64,000 nt of DNA from Bacteroidota bacterium. GTDB taxonomy: Bacteria; Bacteroidota; Bacteroidia; Chitinophagales; BACL12. A program made the position numbers and the translations under genes. Position 1 is the first letter of the stretch. Every line of letters begins with the position of its first letter. This document shows, in pieces, positions 25,573 to 34,012 of the stretch. The stretch covers positions 62,001 to 126,000 of the forward strand of contig JADJJZ010000003.1 in NCBI GenBank assembly GCA_016706255.1, read 5' to 3'. Under the pieces are notes generated by a model. That model was not told the origin of the DNA. It searched no databases and worked only from the letters and a program-made list of their open reading frames with translations.

Positions 25573-26106
25573 GCTAAATTGCCTTCGCAAAAGGTGTTTT
25601 AATATTTTAAGGGCAGTTTCCATATCCTTGCCCATCATTTTGGGTAAAAACCGGCCTAATAATTTTGCAAAACCACCGCGTTTGGTTTTTCCGGCTACAA
25701 TCCAGCTTACATCAACCGATTTTTCATTTATCGATTCAATTTTAAATGTAAACTCCATTTTGAATACGCCTTTGTTAAAAATGGCATTTAAGTTAATGGT
25801 TTGATATGGGTCGGTCGAAGTTATTTGCATCTCGCCTTTGCCCATAGTGCCACCCTTCCAAAACATTTGTGCGCCGGTTCCTGCAGTTTTTTCACCATAG
25901 GAAATAGCTATACGGTGGTCCTTTTCCGGACTCCAGGCACTCCACTGTTTCCAGGTAGTAAGATCATCTATTGTGTTAAATACCTTGCGTTTATCTGCAT
26001 CAATGGTTGTGGTGCGACTAAAACTGTATTTAGAAGGTATAAAAAGCCCTATAATGATAATAAGGGCAAAAAATCCGGCTATTGAAAGTAAAATAGTTCC
26101 TACCAT
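25498..26106 (-). CDS. SRPBCC family protein with N-terminal membrane anchor
   Basis: This 202-residue protein has one N-terminal TM segment (about 3-24), then an SRPBCC/polyketide-cyclase-like ligand-binding fold: FSRTTTIDADKRKVFNTIDD, TWKQWSAWSPEKD, and a final long helix (LLGRFLPKMMGKDMETALKILKHLL). The residues after about 172 (RRQFSLTACSLSSES...) look unlike the family and are encoded in the stretch that overlaps the convergent membrane-protein gene by 75 nt, so the C terminus may have been extended by loss of an earlier stop. The ligand is unknown. Confidence 0.8.
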   Translation of the reverse strand: MVGTILLSIAGFFALIIIIGLFIPSKYSFSRTTTIDADKRKVFNTIDDLTTWKQWSAWSPEKDHRIAISYGEKTAGTGAQMFWKGGTMGKGEMQITSTDPYQTINLNAIFNKGVFKMEFTFKIESINEKSVDVSWIVAGKTKRGGFAKLLGRFLPKMMGKDMETALKILKHLLRRQFSLTACSLSSESTSYLFTNLFKRLKV

Positions 26107-26258
26107 AACTTGTTTGATGGCGATAAAAGTAGCTATTATTTGTGTTGTTATAAAATGTGCCTGTTTAAACCAAGTGGAATTGGTGATTATAATTACAATA
26201 AAACCAGACCCGCTTCAATAAACGCTGCTAATATTGGTTAACGACATACCCTATTTAA

Positions 26259-26552
26259 TTAACTCATTTTTGATGGGATTTTCTTTCTTAAAAGATTGAT
26301 GGTAAGGGTAATAAGTGCTACTGTAATCCAAACAATCAGGATGTCGTAAAAAAGGTTTACCCCATCAAATCCATGTTGCTCGCTCATATCTCCCTTAAAC
26401 TGCCGATAAAAACAAAATGGAAATCCATATTCGTCAACAACAGATATATCTTCTAGTAATTTATTGAAAAATAAGTTTGAAAAAATAAAAGCCGGAATGG
26501 CAATATATGTGCTTGTAGAAATCCAATTTAAAACAAATGCATTAAATTTCAT
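26259..26552 (-). CDS. Small hypothetical membrane protein (97 aa)
   Basis: Two hydrophobic segments (about 13-31 and 70-87) flank a loop of about 40 residues containing GFPFCFYRQFKGDMSEQHGFDG, and the protein ends in a basic tail (LLRKKIPSKM). It starts at an ATG and lies between the SRPBCC gene and a lipoprotein gene on the same strand. I recognise no family; topology suggests an inner-membrane hairpin protein with both termini on the same side. Confidence 0.55.
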   Translation of the reverse strand: MKFNAFVLNWISTSTYIAIPAFIFSNLFFNKLLEDISVVDEYGFPFCFYRQFKGDMSEQHGFDGVNLFYDILIVWITVALITLTINLLRKKIPSKMS

Positions 26553-26589
26553 TTAATGAAAATTAATTAAAACACCATGTTTAAAATAA

Positions 26590-26982
26590 TCATGGTTGCG
26601 CTGACACCGGCTCAGCATTTTTTACCGAAATATAAATGGAACTGAAATTCATCGGCGGCTGATTTATAGCTAATAAATATGGTGTTACTGCCGATGGTGC
26701 CGCAGTCACATCCAATAGATGTTGTTCTGCGCGAATTAATTCTTTAGTTGAAGAAAAATAATATATGGTTACATCAATATTTTTATAAGCTGTTGCATAT
26801 GCCATATTTTGAATAGCACAATTCATACGATCCGCTTCAACGGTCCCGGTTACATATACAAAAATGGTTGGTCGTTCTTCTTCAGCCTGTACTTGTTCGG
26901 CAGATACTGAATTATCAGGACGAATATATTCGCATGCACTTAAAAAAAACAAACCAAATAAAACCGGAAGTAATTTCCACAT
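26590..26982 (-). CDS. Hypothetical lipoprotein (130 aa)
   Basis: The signal peptide ends in a lipobox (LFGLFFLSAC, lipidated Cys17), followed by an acidic linker and a compact alpha/beta-looking domain (PTIFVYVTGTVEADRMNCAIQ ... NIDVTIYYFSSTKEL). One further Cys (about residue 55) is present. It is separated from uvrA by 17 nt and could be on the same transcript, downstream of it. No family is recognised. Confidence 0.65.
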   Translation of the reverse strand: MWKLLPVLFGLFFLSACEYIRPDNSVSAEQVQAEEERPTIFVYVTGTVEADRMNCAIQNMAYATAYKNIDVTIYYFSSTKELIRAEQHLLDVTAAPSAVTPYLLAINQPPMNFSSIYISVKNAEPVSAQP

Positions 26983-26999
26983 ATAATATTTTTTTACTT

Positions 27000-29825
27000 T
27001 TAAAACTTCCCTTTCAAATACCTGCCTGTATAACTTTCTTTCACCTTAATTAATCCTTCAGGTATACCTTCATATACCAGGTTACCACCTTTTTCTCCAC
27101 CCTCAGGGCCCAGGTCAATTATATAATCGGCACATTTTAATACTTCGATATTATGTTCAATAACAATTATGCTGTGACCACATTCAATTAACGCGTGAAA
27201 TGCGGATAATAATTTATTGATATCATGAAAATGTAAACCGGTTGTAGGTTCATCAAAAATAAATAAAATGTGTTCGCGACTTCTTCCTTTTCCTAAAAAA
27301 CTTGCCAGCTTTACACGCTGTGCTTCTCCACCGGATAAGGTACTGCTGCTTTGTCCTAGTTTTACATAACCCAATCCAACATCAAAAAGTGGTTGTAATT
27401 TATGTATAATTTCTTTTTCATCTTTTAAAAATTCCAGTGCTTCTTCAACACTTAATCCAAGTAAATCAGCAATGTTTTTTTCTTTGTAATTAACTTCCAG
27501 AATCTCTTCCTTAAATCGTTTGCCGTTACATTCTTCACAGGTTAAATGTACATCTGCCAAAAACTGCATCTCCACTATTATTTCACCTTCACCTTTACAA
27601 GTTTCACAGCGACCGCCATCTACGTTAAAACTAAAAAATCCTGCTTTGTATCCACGCATTTTCGATAAGGGCTGACGCGCATATAATTCGCGAATTTCAT
27701 CGTATGCTTTTACATAAGTAACCGGGTTGGAGCGACTCGATTTTCCTATCGGATCCTGATCTACTAATTCTAATTGCGTGATGCTGCGTAAATCACCTTC
27801 CAGCACTTTTGATATATAAGCAGTATCACTGGTATCATCCAGCATCTTCATTAATTCGGGATGCAGAATATGTTTTATCAATGTTGTTTTTCCCGAACCA
27901 CTAACGCCTGAAACCGCAACTAAACTATGCAGCGGAATAGTAACATCAATATTTTTTAAATTATGCATCCGCGCCTGCTTAATTTTAATTTTATTAGCCG
28001 ACTTTCTGCGATGTTTTGGCACGGGAATACTTCTTGCCTCCGATAAATAATTTCCTGTTAAACTATTTTTATCATTAAAAATATGTTTGAAATCACCACT
28101 GCTTATCACCTTGCCACCGTGAATGCCCGCTTCCGGACCAATATCAATAATATGATCGGCACTTTTAATTACCTCTTCCTCATGTTCAACCACAACAACC
28201 GTATTACCTAAATCGCGTAAACTTTTTAATACTTTTACTAAACGTTCAGTATCCCGCGGATGTAAACCCACACTTGGTTCATCCAAAATGTAAAGTGATG
28301 AAGTTAAATTACTGCCAAGCGTACGCGTTAAATTAATACGTTGTGTTTCACCGCCGCTCAGGGTATTACTTTTTCTGTTCAGTGTTAAATAGCCCAAACC
28401 TAAATCGAGCATATAACCTAAACGATTATTTATTTCCAATAAAATGCGCGAAGCAACTTTAGTTTGAAATGCATCCAGTTTAATATCACGAATAAATATG
28501 GCGAGATCTTCAACCGGCATATCAATTAAATCGGAAATCGATTTATCATCTATTTTCACATAATTGGCATCATTTCTAATACGTGAGCCTAAACATTCCG
28601 GACAAAGCGTTTTGCCTCTGTATCTGGCAAGCATAACGCGATATTGAATTTTATACGCATTTTCTTCCAGCATCTTAAAAAAATCATCTAACCCCGAAAA
28701 ATATTCATTCCCTGTCCACAACAATTTATATTGTTCTTTACTCAGTTGATGAATCGGTTTATGAATCGGGAATTGAAATTTACCGGCAACTTTAATTAGT
28801 TCATCGAGCCAGGCTTTCATTTTTTCACCTTTCCAACAAGCAACAGCGCCTTGATAAACAGATAAATTTTTATCCGGAAAAACAAGGTCGTGGTCAACAC
28901 CAATTACCGTTCCGAAACCTTCACAACGTTTACATGCACCATACGGATTATTCTGATTAAAAAAATGCGGACTCGGCACTTCGAAAATCACACCGTCAGC
29001 TTCAAAATTATTACTAAAGGTTCTGTCGCCAATATTTTCTGCATGAATTAAACAGGCACCATGTCCTTCATAAAATGCAATATCAACTGAATCGGCAATA
29101 CGTTGTTGCAGTTCTTCATTAATTACTGCAACAGTATGGTGTTCAGGAATTTCCTTTTGCACCACAATGCGGTCGATTAATAAATACAGTTTCGAATTTG
29201 GGGCGATGGTTTTTGGATTTTCAATAACATCATCCAACTTCACAATAACATCTTCACAATAAAAACGCGTAAATCCTTTTTGCTGATAAATGCGCGCCAG
29301 TTCTTCCGGTTTGCGTTTTTTGTCGCTATCCAGCTCAACCAATAAATAAATTTTAGTGTCCTGTGGCAGCGATCCAACATAATCCACCACATCGCTCACT
29401 TCATCTTTTTTCACCACCCTTCCTGAAACCGGCGAATAGGTTTTTCCCACTCTGGCAAACAGCAAACGCATGTAATCATAAATCTCTGTCAGCGTGCCTA
29501 CGGTGCTCCTGGTGGTGCGGGTAGTTACTTTTTGGTCAAGTGCTATAGCCGGGGCAATTCCTTTGATGTAGTCCACATCAGGTTTGTCAAGGCGGGTAAG
29601 AAATTGGCGGGCATATGAACTCAAACTTTCTACATAGCGGCGTTGCCCTTCGGCATACAAAGTATCAAAAGTAAGGCTCGATTTGCCCGAACCGCTTACT
29701 CCCGTAACCACTACAAGCTGATTGCGCGGTATTGTTACATCAATGTTTTTAAGGTTATGTTCGCGCGCCCCTTTTATAAATATTGCGTCAGAATGACCAT
29801 TCTGATGGTTTTTTTTCTCTTTCAA
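27000..29825 (-). CDS. uvrA: Excinuclease ABC subunit UvrA
   Basis: This 941-residue UvrA is the damage-recognition ATPase of nucleotide excision repair. It has two ABC modules: Walker A GVSGSGKSSL (about residue 41) and GVSGSGKTTL (about 635), signature motifs LSGGETQRINL and LSGGEAQRVKL, and Walker B regions LYILDEPSVGLHP and LFIFDEPTTGLH. Zinc-binding cysteine pairs appear at CKRCEGFG / CPECLGS and CETCKGEG / CEECNGKRF. Length is standard. A possible -7 box (TATTTTTG on the minus strand) lies 22 nt upstream, back to back with the sigma-factor promoter. Confidence 0.98.
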   Translation of the reverse strand: MKEKKNHQNGHSDAIFIKGAREHNLKNIDVTIPRNQLVVVTGVSGSGKSSLTFDTLYAEGQRRYVESLSSYARQFLTRLDKPDVDYIKGIAPAIALDQKVTTRTTRSTVGTLTEIYDYMRLLFARVGKTYSPVSGRVVKKDEVSDVVDYVGSLPQDTKIYLLVELDSDKKRKPEELARIYQQKGFTRFYCEDVIVKLDDVIENPKTIAPNSKLYLLIDRIVVQKEIPEHHTVAVINEELQQRIADSVDIAFYEGHGACLIHAENIGDRTFSNNFEADGVIFEVPSPHFFNQNNPYGACKRCEGFGTVIGVDHDLVFPDKNLSVYQGAVACWKGEKMKAWLDELIKVAGKFQFPIHKPIHQLSKEQYKLLWTGNEYFSGLDDFFKMLEENAYKIQYRVMLARYRGKTLCPECLGSRIRNDANYVKIDDKSISDLIDMPVEDLAIFIRDIKLDAFQTKVASRILLEINNRLGYMLDLGLGYLTLNRKSNTLSGGETQRINLTRTLGSNLTSSLYILDEPSVGLHPRDTERLVKVLKSLRDLGNTVVVVEHEEEVIKSADHIIDIGPEAGIHGGKVISSGDFKHIFNDKNSLTGNYLSEARSIPVPKHRRKSANKIKIKQARMHNLKNIDVTIPLHSLVAVSGVSGSGKTTLIKHILHPELMKMLDDTSDTAYISKVLEGDLRSITQLELVDQDPIGKSSRSNPVTYVKAYDEIRELYARQPLSKMRGYKAGFFSFNVDGGRCETCKGEGEIIVEMQFLADVHLTCEECNGKRFKEEILEVNYKEKNIADLLGLSVEEALEFLKDEKEIIHKLQPLFDVGLGYVKLGQSSSTLSGGEAQRVKLASFLGKGRSREHILFIFDEPTTGLHFHDINKLLSAFHALIECGHSIIVIEHNIEVLKCADYIIDLGPEGGEKGGNLVYEGIPEGLIKVKESYTGRYLKGKF

Positions 29826-29847
29826 AGGTGTTTTATTGAAACTTTTT

Positions 29848-29855
29848 CAAAAATA
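29848..29855 (-). promoter_or_regulatory. Possible -7 box for uvrA
   Basis: The minus strand reads TATTTTTG, matching TAnnTTTG, and ends 22 nt before the uvrA ATG. Low-complexity AT context lowers confidence. Confidence 0.35.
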
Positions 29856-29878
29856 TAACGTAAATGTTGTCCATTCCG

Positions 29879-29907
29879 TTTGGAAATCCCAAAAAAATGT
29901 ATATTTG
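29879..29907 (+). promoter_or_regulatory. Promoter for the ECF sigma factor gene
   Basis: TTTG at 29879-29882, a 17-nt spacer, and TATATTTG at 29900-29907 resemble the -33/-7 promoter. A leader of about 90 nt precedes the ATG at 30000, and supports that start over the ATG at 29880, which would lie upstream of the transcript. Confidence 0.5.
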
Positions 29908-29999
29908 CATTAACTAAACACAAAACTACTGCCTATAAGGTTAACATCTACGCTAAAAATTATTATTCATTTTATCGTTTAACGCACAACCTTATTTGT

Positions 30000-30578
30000 A
30001 TGCAGTCCAGAACTCTTCCTGATGACCAATTGGTCCAGCTGTACTTGTCCGGTGACGAATCAGCTCTTGGTGAACTCCTCAATCGCCACAAAGATAGGAT
30101 TTACACCTACATCTTTCTTTTTGTTCGCGACACTTATACTGCTGAAGACCTCATGCAGGAAACGTTTATCAAGGTAATTGATAAGCTGCGCAGTGGCAAG
30201 TATACAGAACAAAGCAAGTTTTTACCGTGGTTATCGCGGGTGGCGCATAATTTATGTATCGACTACTATCGCCGCGAGAAGCGTTTGCCAAAAGTAACAA
30301 CCCGCGATGGGTTTGATATTTTCAGCGTGCTCAAATTTTCGGAGCCCGGTGCAGAAGGTCAAATCATTGAAAATGAGTTTTCGAGCAAAATCCGCAAAAT
30401 ATTGGAACATTTGCCTGAAGAGCAGCGCGAAGTGGTTATTTTACGCCATTATATGGACATGAATTTCCGCGAAATTGCCGAACTCACGGGTGTAAACATC
30501 AACACAGCACTGGGTCGCATGCGTTATGCCCTTATAAACCTGCGCAAATTGATGGAAACAAAAAATATTTCAATTTGA
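30000..30578 (+). CDS. RNA polymerase sigma-70 family (ECF-type) sigma factor
   Basis: The frame starts at ATG 29880, but the conserved protein and the promoter position point to ATG 30000 (MQSRTLPDDQLVQLYLSG), giving 192 residues. Sigma region 2 is seen in RHKDRIYTYIFLFVRD / AEDLMQETFIKVI and SKFLPWLSRVAHNLCIDYYRR. Region 4 is LPEEQREVVILRHYMDMNFREIAEL with the helix-turn-helix GVNINTALGRMRYAL. No region 3 is present, fitting ECF sigma factors. A small acidic protein encoded 69 nt downstream may be its partner. The regulon is unknown. Confidence 0.93.
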   Translation: MQSRTLPDDQLVQLYLSGDESALGELLNRHKDRIYTYIFLFVRDTYTAEDLMQETFIKVIDKLRSGKYTEQSKFLPWLSRVAHNLCIDYYRREKRLPKVTTRDGFDIFSVLKFSEPGAEGQIIENEFSSKIRKILEHLPEEQREVVILRHYMDMNFREIAELTGVNINTALGRMRYALINLRKLMETKNISI

Positions 30579-30647
30579 TATACTAATAAGTTGAGCCATA
30601 CCGTTTTAGCTGTATTAATTTTTATGGTTAAACCTAAAACGTATTGC

Positions 30648-30887
30648 ATGACTAAAAACATTACTCAAGACAATCTCATTCGTTACATCTATTCAGAAAC
30701 AACCGCCGAGGAAACCAGCTTGATAGAAGAGGCGCTCCGAAGCGATTTTGAACTGAAAGAATTACATGACAACCTTTTAGAGACCAAATCAGAGCTCAAC
30801 CGGGTTACAGTCAGTCCTTCACAAAAAGTGATCGACAACATAATGAGATACAGCAAAGACAACGCTCCGATGGAGCACTTTCAGTAA
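30648..30887 (+). CDS. Small protein downstream of ECF sigma factor (possible anti-sigma-like partner)
   Basis: ATG 30648 gives 79 residues (MTKNITQDNLIRYIYSETTA); an ATG at 30624 in the same frame is an alternative. The sequence pattern NLIRYIYSETTAEETSLIEEAL resembles the N-terminal helix region of anti-sigma factors that carry a zinc finger, but the His/Cys ligands are absent and there is no membrane segment. The protein is acidic and helical, with a C-terminal KVIDNIMRYSK helix. A role in controlling the adjacent sigma factor is an inference from position. A strong terminator ends the unit. Confidence 0.7.
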   Translation: MTKNITQDNLIRYIYSETTAEETSLIEEALRSDFELKELHDNLLETKSELNRVTVSPSQKVIDNIMRYSKDNAPMEHFQ

Positions 30888-30902
30888 ACAATTTAAAATC
30901 AA

Positions 30903-30931
30903 AAACCCTGACCAAAGCGTCGGGGTTTTTT
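30903..30931 (+). terminator. Rho-independent terminator of the sigma-factor operon
   Basis: AAACCCTGAC pairs with GTCGGGGTTT (one T-G wobble) around CAAAGC and runs into a T-tract at 30925-30932. Confidence 0.8.
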
Positions 30932-30932
30932 T

Positions 30933-31215
30933 ATGCCTATTAATGAAGTAAAACAAAATATTTGGGCGTTTCCGCGCAAAGTTTAATCTCGCTCCGAAAA
31001 TTACCTTTTCGTGCGCGGCCGGGTTTTCCGCTGCAACCCCTTTTCCGAGGCGGACAAAGGGGGTTTCCGCTACAACCCCTAACGCGATTCGGAGTGAATT
31101 TGTACAATTGATTAGATATGAAAATTTGAAAAATGTAAGTTGTTCTTATCTGGTCAGGCGATAATTCATCAAAACATATTATTATTGATGTTAATTCTTT
31201 TATTAAATAATTACA
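30933..31215. repeat. GC-rich intergenic element with short direct repeats
   Basis: The stretch between the sigma operon terminator and the exonuclease gene contains no supportable gene. A GC-rich core at about 31000-31100 holds two near-identical copies of GGGTTT(T)CCGCTRCAACCCC, at 31021-31040 and 31061-31079, separated by CCGAGGCGGACAAAGG. CGCTCCGAA (about 30990) and its near-complement TTCGGAGTG (about 31089) bracket the core, suggesting a foldable dispersed element. Confidence 0.5.
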
Positions 31216-31734
31216 ATGGCATATATAATGGTTGACATAGAAAGCGACGGACCAATTCCGGGCGATTTTTCTATGATTTCGTTTGGAGCAGTTTTGGTAG
31301 ATGAGCACCTTGACAAAACATTTTACGGAAGACTAAAATCCATTTCTGAAAAATATATTCCTGAAGCATTAGCTGTTTCCGGTCATTCAAGAGCAGATGT
31401 TTTAAACTTTGATGAACCTCAAAAAGTGATGCAGGAATTTGCAGACTGGATTAAATTAGTTTGTAAAGATCAACCAATTTTTATTAGCGACAATAATGGA
31501 TTCGACTGGATGTTTATCTGCTGGTACTTTCATCATTTTATCGGTAGAAACCCTTTTGGATTTAGTTCACAGAATCTTGGCAGTATTTTTAAAGGCCTTG
31601 AAAAAGACATGTCAAAAAATTTTAAACACTTAAGAAAAACCAAACACACACATCATCCGGTTGATGATGCTAAGGGGAATGCTGAAGCTTTGCATACCTT
31701 CAAAAATGAATTCGGACTAAAAATCCGATTGTAG
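31216..31734 (+). CDS. DEDDh-type 3'-5' exonuclease domain protein
   Basis: This 172-residue protein has the DnaQ/RNase T-like exonuclease motifs: MVDIESDGP (Exo I, Asp and Glu), FISDNNGFDWMFI (Exo II, Asp), and HHPVDDAKGNAEAL (Exo III, His and Asp). It is a stand-alone domain with no polymerase or helicase attached. Trimming of RNA or DNA 3' ends is the family activity; its substrate is not evident. It is the first gene of the looser accessory stretch, 36 nt upstream of a secreted hypothetical protein on the same strand. Confidence 0.85.
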   Translation: MAYIMVDIESDGPIPGDFSMISFGAVLVDEHLDKTFYGRLKSISEKYIPEALAVSGHSRADVLNFDEPQKVMQEFADWIKLVCKDQPIFISDNNGFDWMFICWYFHHFIGRNPFGFSSQNLGSIFKGLEKDMSKNFKHLRKTKHTHHPVDDAKGNAEALHTFKNEFGLKIRL

Positions 31735-31770
31735 GTATTCTAATAATAATTAACTTTAATAACCTGATTA

Positions 31771-32673
31771 ATGAGAACACTATTTTTTATTTTATTAAGT
31801 TTATTTATTAATGTAGGTAATACTCAAAATGTCGGAAAACTACTTGAAAAAGCATACAAGAAGGAATCCCCGGAAATGTTACATCAGTTTTTCTTAAATT
31901 GGAATAAGGAAATTCAACCAATTTCAGAAAAAGAATTATTAACGTTAAACGATACTATCCGTAATACTTACAATGTGTTTACGGCGTTTTACAAACCCCA
32001 AAGTATCGACAGCCTCGGCGGCTCAGAGTGGGGCAATTCAATTTATGACAATGTTGAATTTTTAGTAGTGCAGAATTCCATAAAAATTTATTTCGATGAA
32101 AAACTTTTTTGGAGTGAACAGGAAACAGATAAATATATTGTCGATTTTATAAAATCAAATGTAATAGATACTGCTTTACAAAATCTATTATTGAAGCGAA
32201 CTGAAGGTAAATTATCAGAGAACGTTATTGATCGTTATGGTCCAAAAAGAAAAATTTATTTTGAGCGGAACGTACCTCCCGTTGATTCTATAGTTAACTT
32301 CAGACCAATAATAAATTGCAATGGGAAACGCCCTGTTTACCTTACAACAAAATATAGCGACATTTTAATTAATTTTCTGGGTAACAAACATGAGCATCTT
32401 GGTAACGGCGGAATTATGACTCCAGCCCTTGCTACAAAGTCGAGTGCAAATCGTAAAACATTTCTCGAAAATCAAATTAAAATCTGGTATGGTCACTGGG
32501 GTGGTTATTGGCAATTGCACTCCTATCCAACTGCATATGCAATTACCTTTGACCACGAAATGCAATATGCGATTATCGACTTTAGAATGATTTATGAAGG
32601 TGGTGAGGCTTTGCTAAAAAATGTGAATGGTAGTTGGGTTTTAGTTTCTTCAGAACTAACTTGGATTGAATAA
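31771..32673 (+). CDS. Hypothetical secreted protein (300 aa)
   Basis: A signal peptide (RTLFFILLSLFINVGNTQ) leads into a soluble protein with no membrane segment and no T9SS tail. Aromatic-rich stretches occur near the C terminus (KIWYGHWGGYWQLHSYP, YAIIDFRMIYEGGEALLKN), suggesting a beta-rich fold. No catalytic motif or family is recognised. It lies just after the exonuclease gene and 185 nt before the erythromycin-esterase-like gene. Confidence 0.7.
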   Translation: MRTLFFILLSLFINVGNTQNVGKLLEKAYKKESPEMLHQFFLNWNKEIQPISEKELLTLNDTIRNTYNVFTAFYKPQSIDSLGGSEWGNSIYDNVEFLVVQNSIKIYFDEKLFWSEQETDKYIVDFIKSNVIDTALQNLLLKRTEGKLSENVIDRYGPKRKIYFERNVPPVDSIVNFRPIINCNGKRPVYLTTKYSDILINFLGNKHEHLGNGGIMTPALATKSSANRKTFLENQIKIWYGHWGGYWQLHSYPTAYAITFDHEMQYAIIDFRMIYEGGEALLKNVNGSWVLVSSELTWIE

Positions 32674-32858
32674 TAGGGCTGTAATCAATAAGATAATAAA
32701 AACGTTTTTATGTAAATCAATTTGTTTTAAATGATATGTATAAATTATTCTTTCTATTCGTTAATTAAAATATTATCGTTGGCTGTATAGAGACTTACCC
32801 TTATGTAAAATATATTTCTAAAATCGAAATTAATCCTGAAATCATTAATTTTATCCCA

Positions 32859-34004
32859 ATGCAAATCCGCTTTATTTATTTATTGATCATCCTGATAAGT
32901 AATGGTGTATTGTTTGGTCAGGCATCTGCTGATTATGCCGATTTAATACCATTATGCCAAACTTTGGGTAATGAAAAAACAGTAGTTGGTCTTGGCGAAT
33001 CTACTCATGGAACTGCTGAGTTTACTGCAATACGAGCTGAAATTGTTAAACAGCTCGTTACGGAAAATAATTATCGGGTGTTTATTCTAGAAGCTGAATT
33101 TGCAGCGTGCGAAAAGATGAATCACTATTTGCAAACAGGTGAAGGAAATTTAGATTCCCTAATGTTGGACTTACGATTTTTCCCTTGGGTGCATGAAGAT
33201 TTTAAATCACTATTGGTGTGGTTGAAAACATACAATCAAAACCATCCTGAAAACAGGGTTCGTTTTTATGGTATGGACGCACAGTTCTCGAAATTATATG
33301 CTCAAAAAGACACTATTGTAAAACAATATCCGGAAGCAGGAACTCAATTATTTCAAATTATAGATGGTAATAAAAATGCAAAACAAAAAGTGCATGAAAT
33401 AAAAAATCTTTCAGCAAAACTTGTCCAAAATTCCGATACAATTGACTTATTACTGCAATATTATATCACATGTCAACTCAATAAATTGTCGGCTGTTACG
33501 TTTAACACCAATACTTATCGCGATGAAAATATGGCGCAATTTGTTAAATGGATACATCAAAATCACGGTGATTATACAAAAATGATTATCTGGGCACACA
33601 ACGGGCATCTGAAAAAACAAGACGGAAAACCTATGGGGCAATACTTGTCAGCAATGTATGGGGAAAGGTATGCTTGTATTGGTTTAGACTTTTATCAGGG
33701 TGGATTTTTAGCCATCGACTATGAAAATTTAACCAATCGAAAACTGGTTAGCATGACATTAAATCCTATTGAAAAAACTATTGCTCAAGATATTAATTTT
33801 GGTAATAAGTCATTTGTTTTAGTGCAATGTGATTCATTAAAAAGAAATGTTTATATAAATGCAATCGGAGCAATATATGTAAAACAGCCCGAAAAACGAT
33901 CTGCATTTTATGATAAGCTCAAGCGTAATAAACAGTTTGATTATTTAATTGTTGCCAAAGTGTCTACGCCAATAAAGTTATTACCGCAATACTTAAATGA
34001 ATAA
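32859..34004 (+). CDS. Erythromycin esterase family protein, secreted
   Basis: This 381-residue protein has a short signal peptide (QIRFIYLLIILISNGVLFGQ) and the erythromycin-esterase/EreA-like fold: VVGLGESTHGTAEF (Glu47 and His50 of the metal-independent active site), RVFILEAEFAACEKMNHYL, RFYGMDAQ, and IIWAHNGHLKK (His in the second half). Macrolide resistance should not be assumed, because many Bacteroidota carry secreted members of unknown substrate. It is followed 8 nt later by a DUF6624-like gene on the same strand. Confidence 0.85.
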   Translation: MQIRFIYLLIILISNGVLFGQASADYADLIPLCQTLGNEKTVVGLGESTHGTAEFTAIRAEIVKQLVTENNYRVFILEAEFAACEKMNHYLQTGEGNLDSLMLDLRFFPWVHEDFKSLLVWLKTYNQNHPENRVRFYGMDAQFSKLYAQKDTIVKQYPEAGTQLFQIIDGNKNAKQKVHEIKNLSAKLVQNSDTIDLLLQYYITCQLNKLSAVTFNTNTYRDENMAQFVKWIHQNHGDYTKMIIWAHNGHLKKQDGKPMGQYLSAMYGERYACIGLDFYQGGFLAIDYENLTNRKLVSMTLNPIEKTIAQDINFGNKSFVLVQCDSLKRNVYINAIGAIYVKQPEKRSAFYDKLKRNKQFDYLIVAKVSTPIKLLPQYLNE

Positions 34005-34012
34005 TATTTTTT

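Noticed and set aside
30940..31308. 122-codon minus-strand frame across the GC-rich element
   Set aside because: It overlaps the exonuclease start, has no plausible family features, and is explained by low stop density in the GC-rich block.
32859..34004. Macrolide resistance gene
   Set aside because: The erythromycin-esterase fold alone does not establish resistance; secreted relatives in Bacteroidota have unknown substrates and nothing else nearby suggests a resistance locus.
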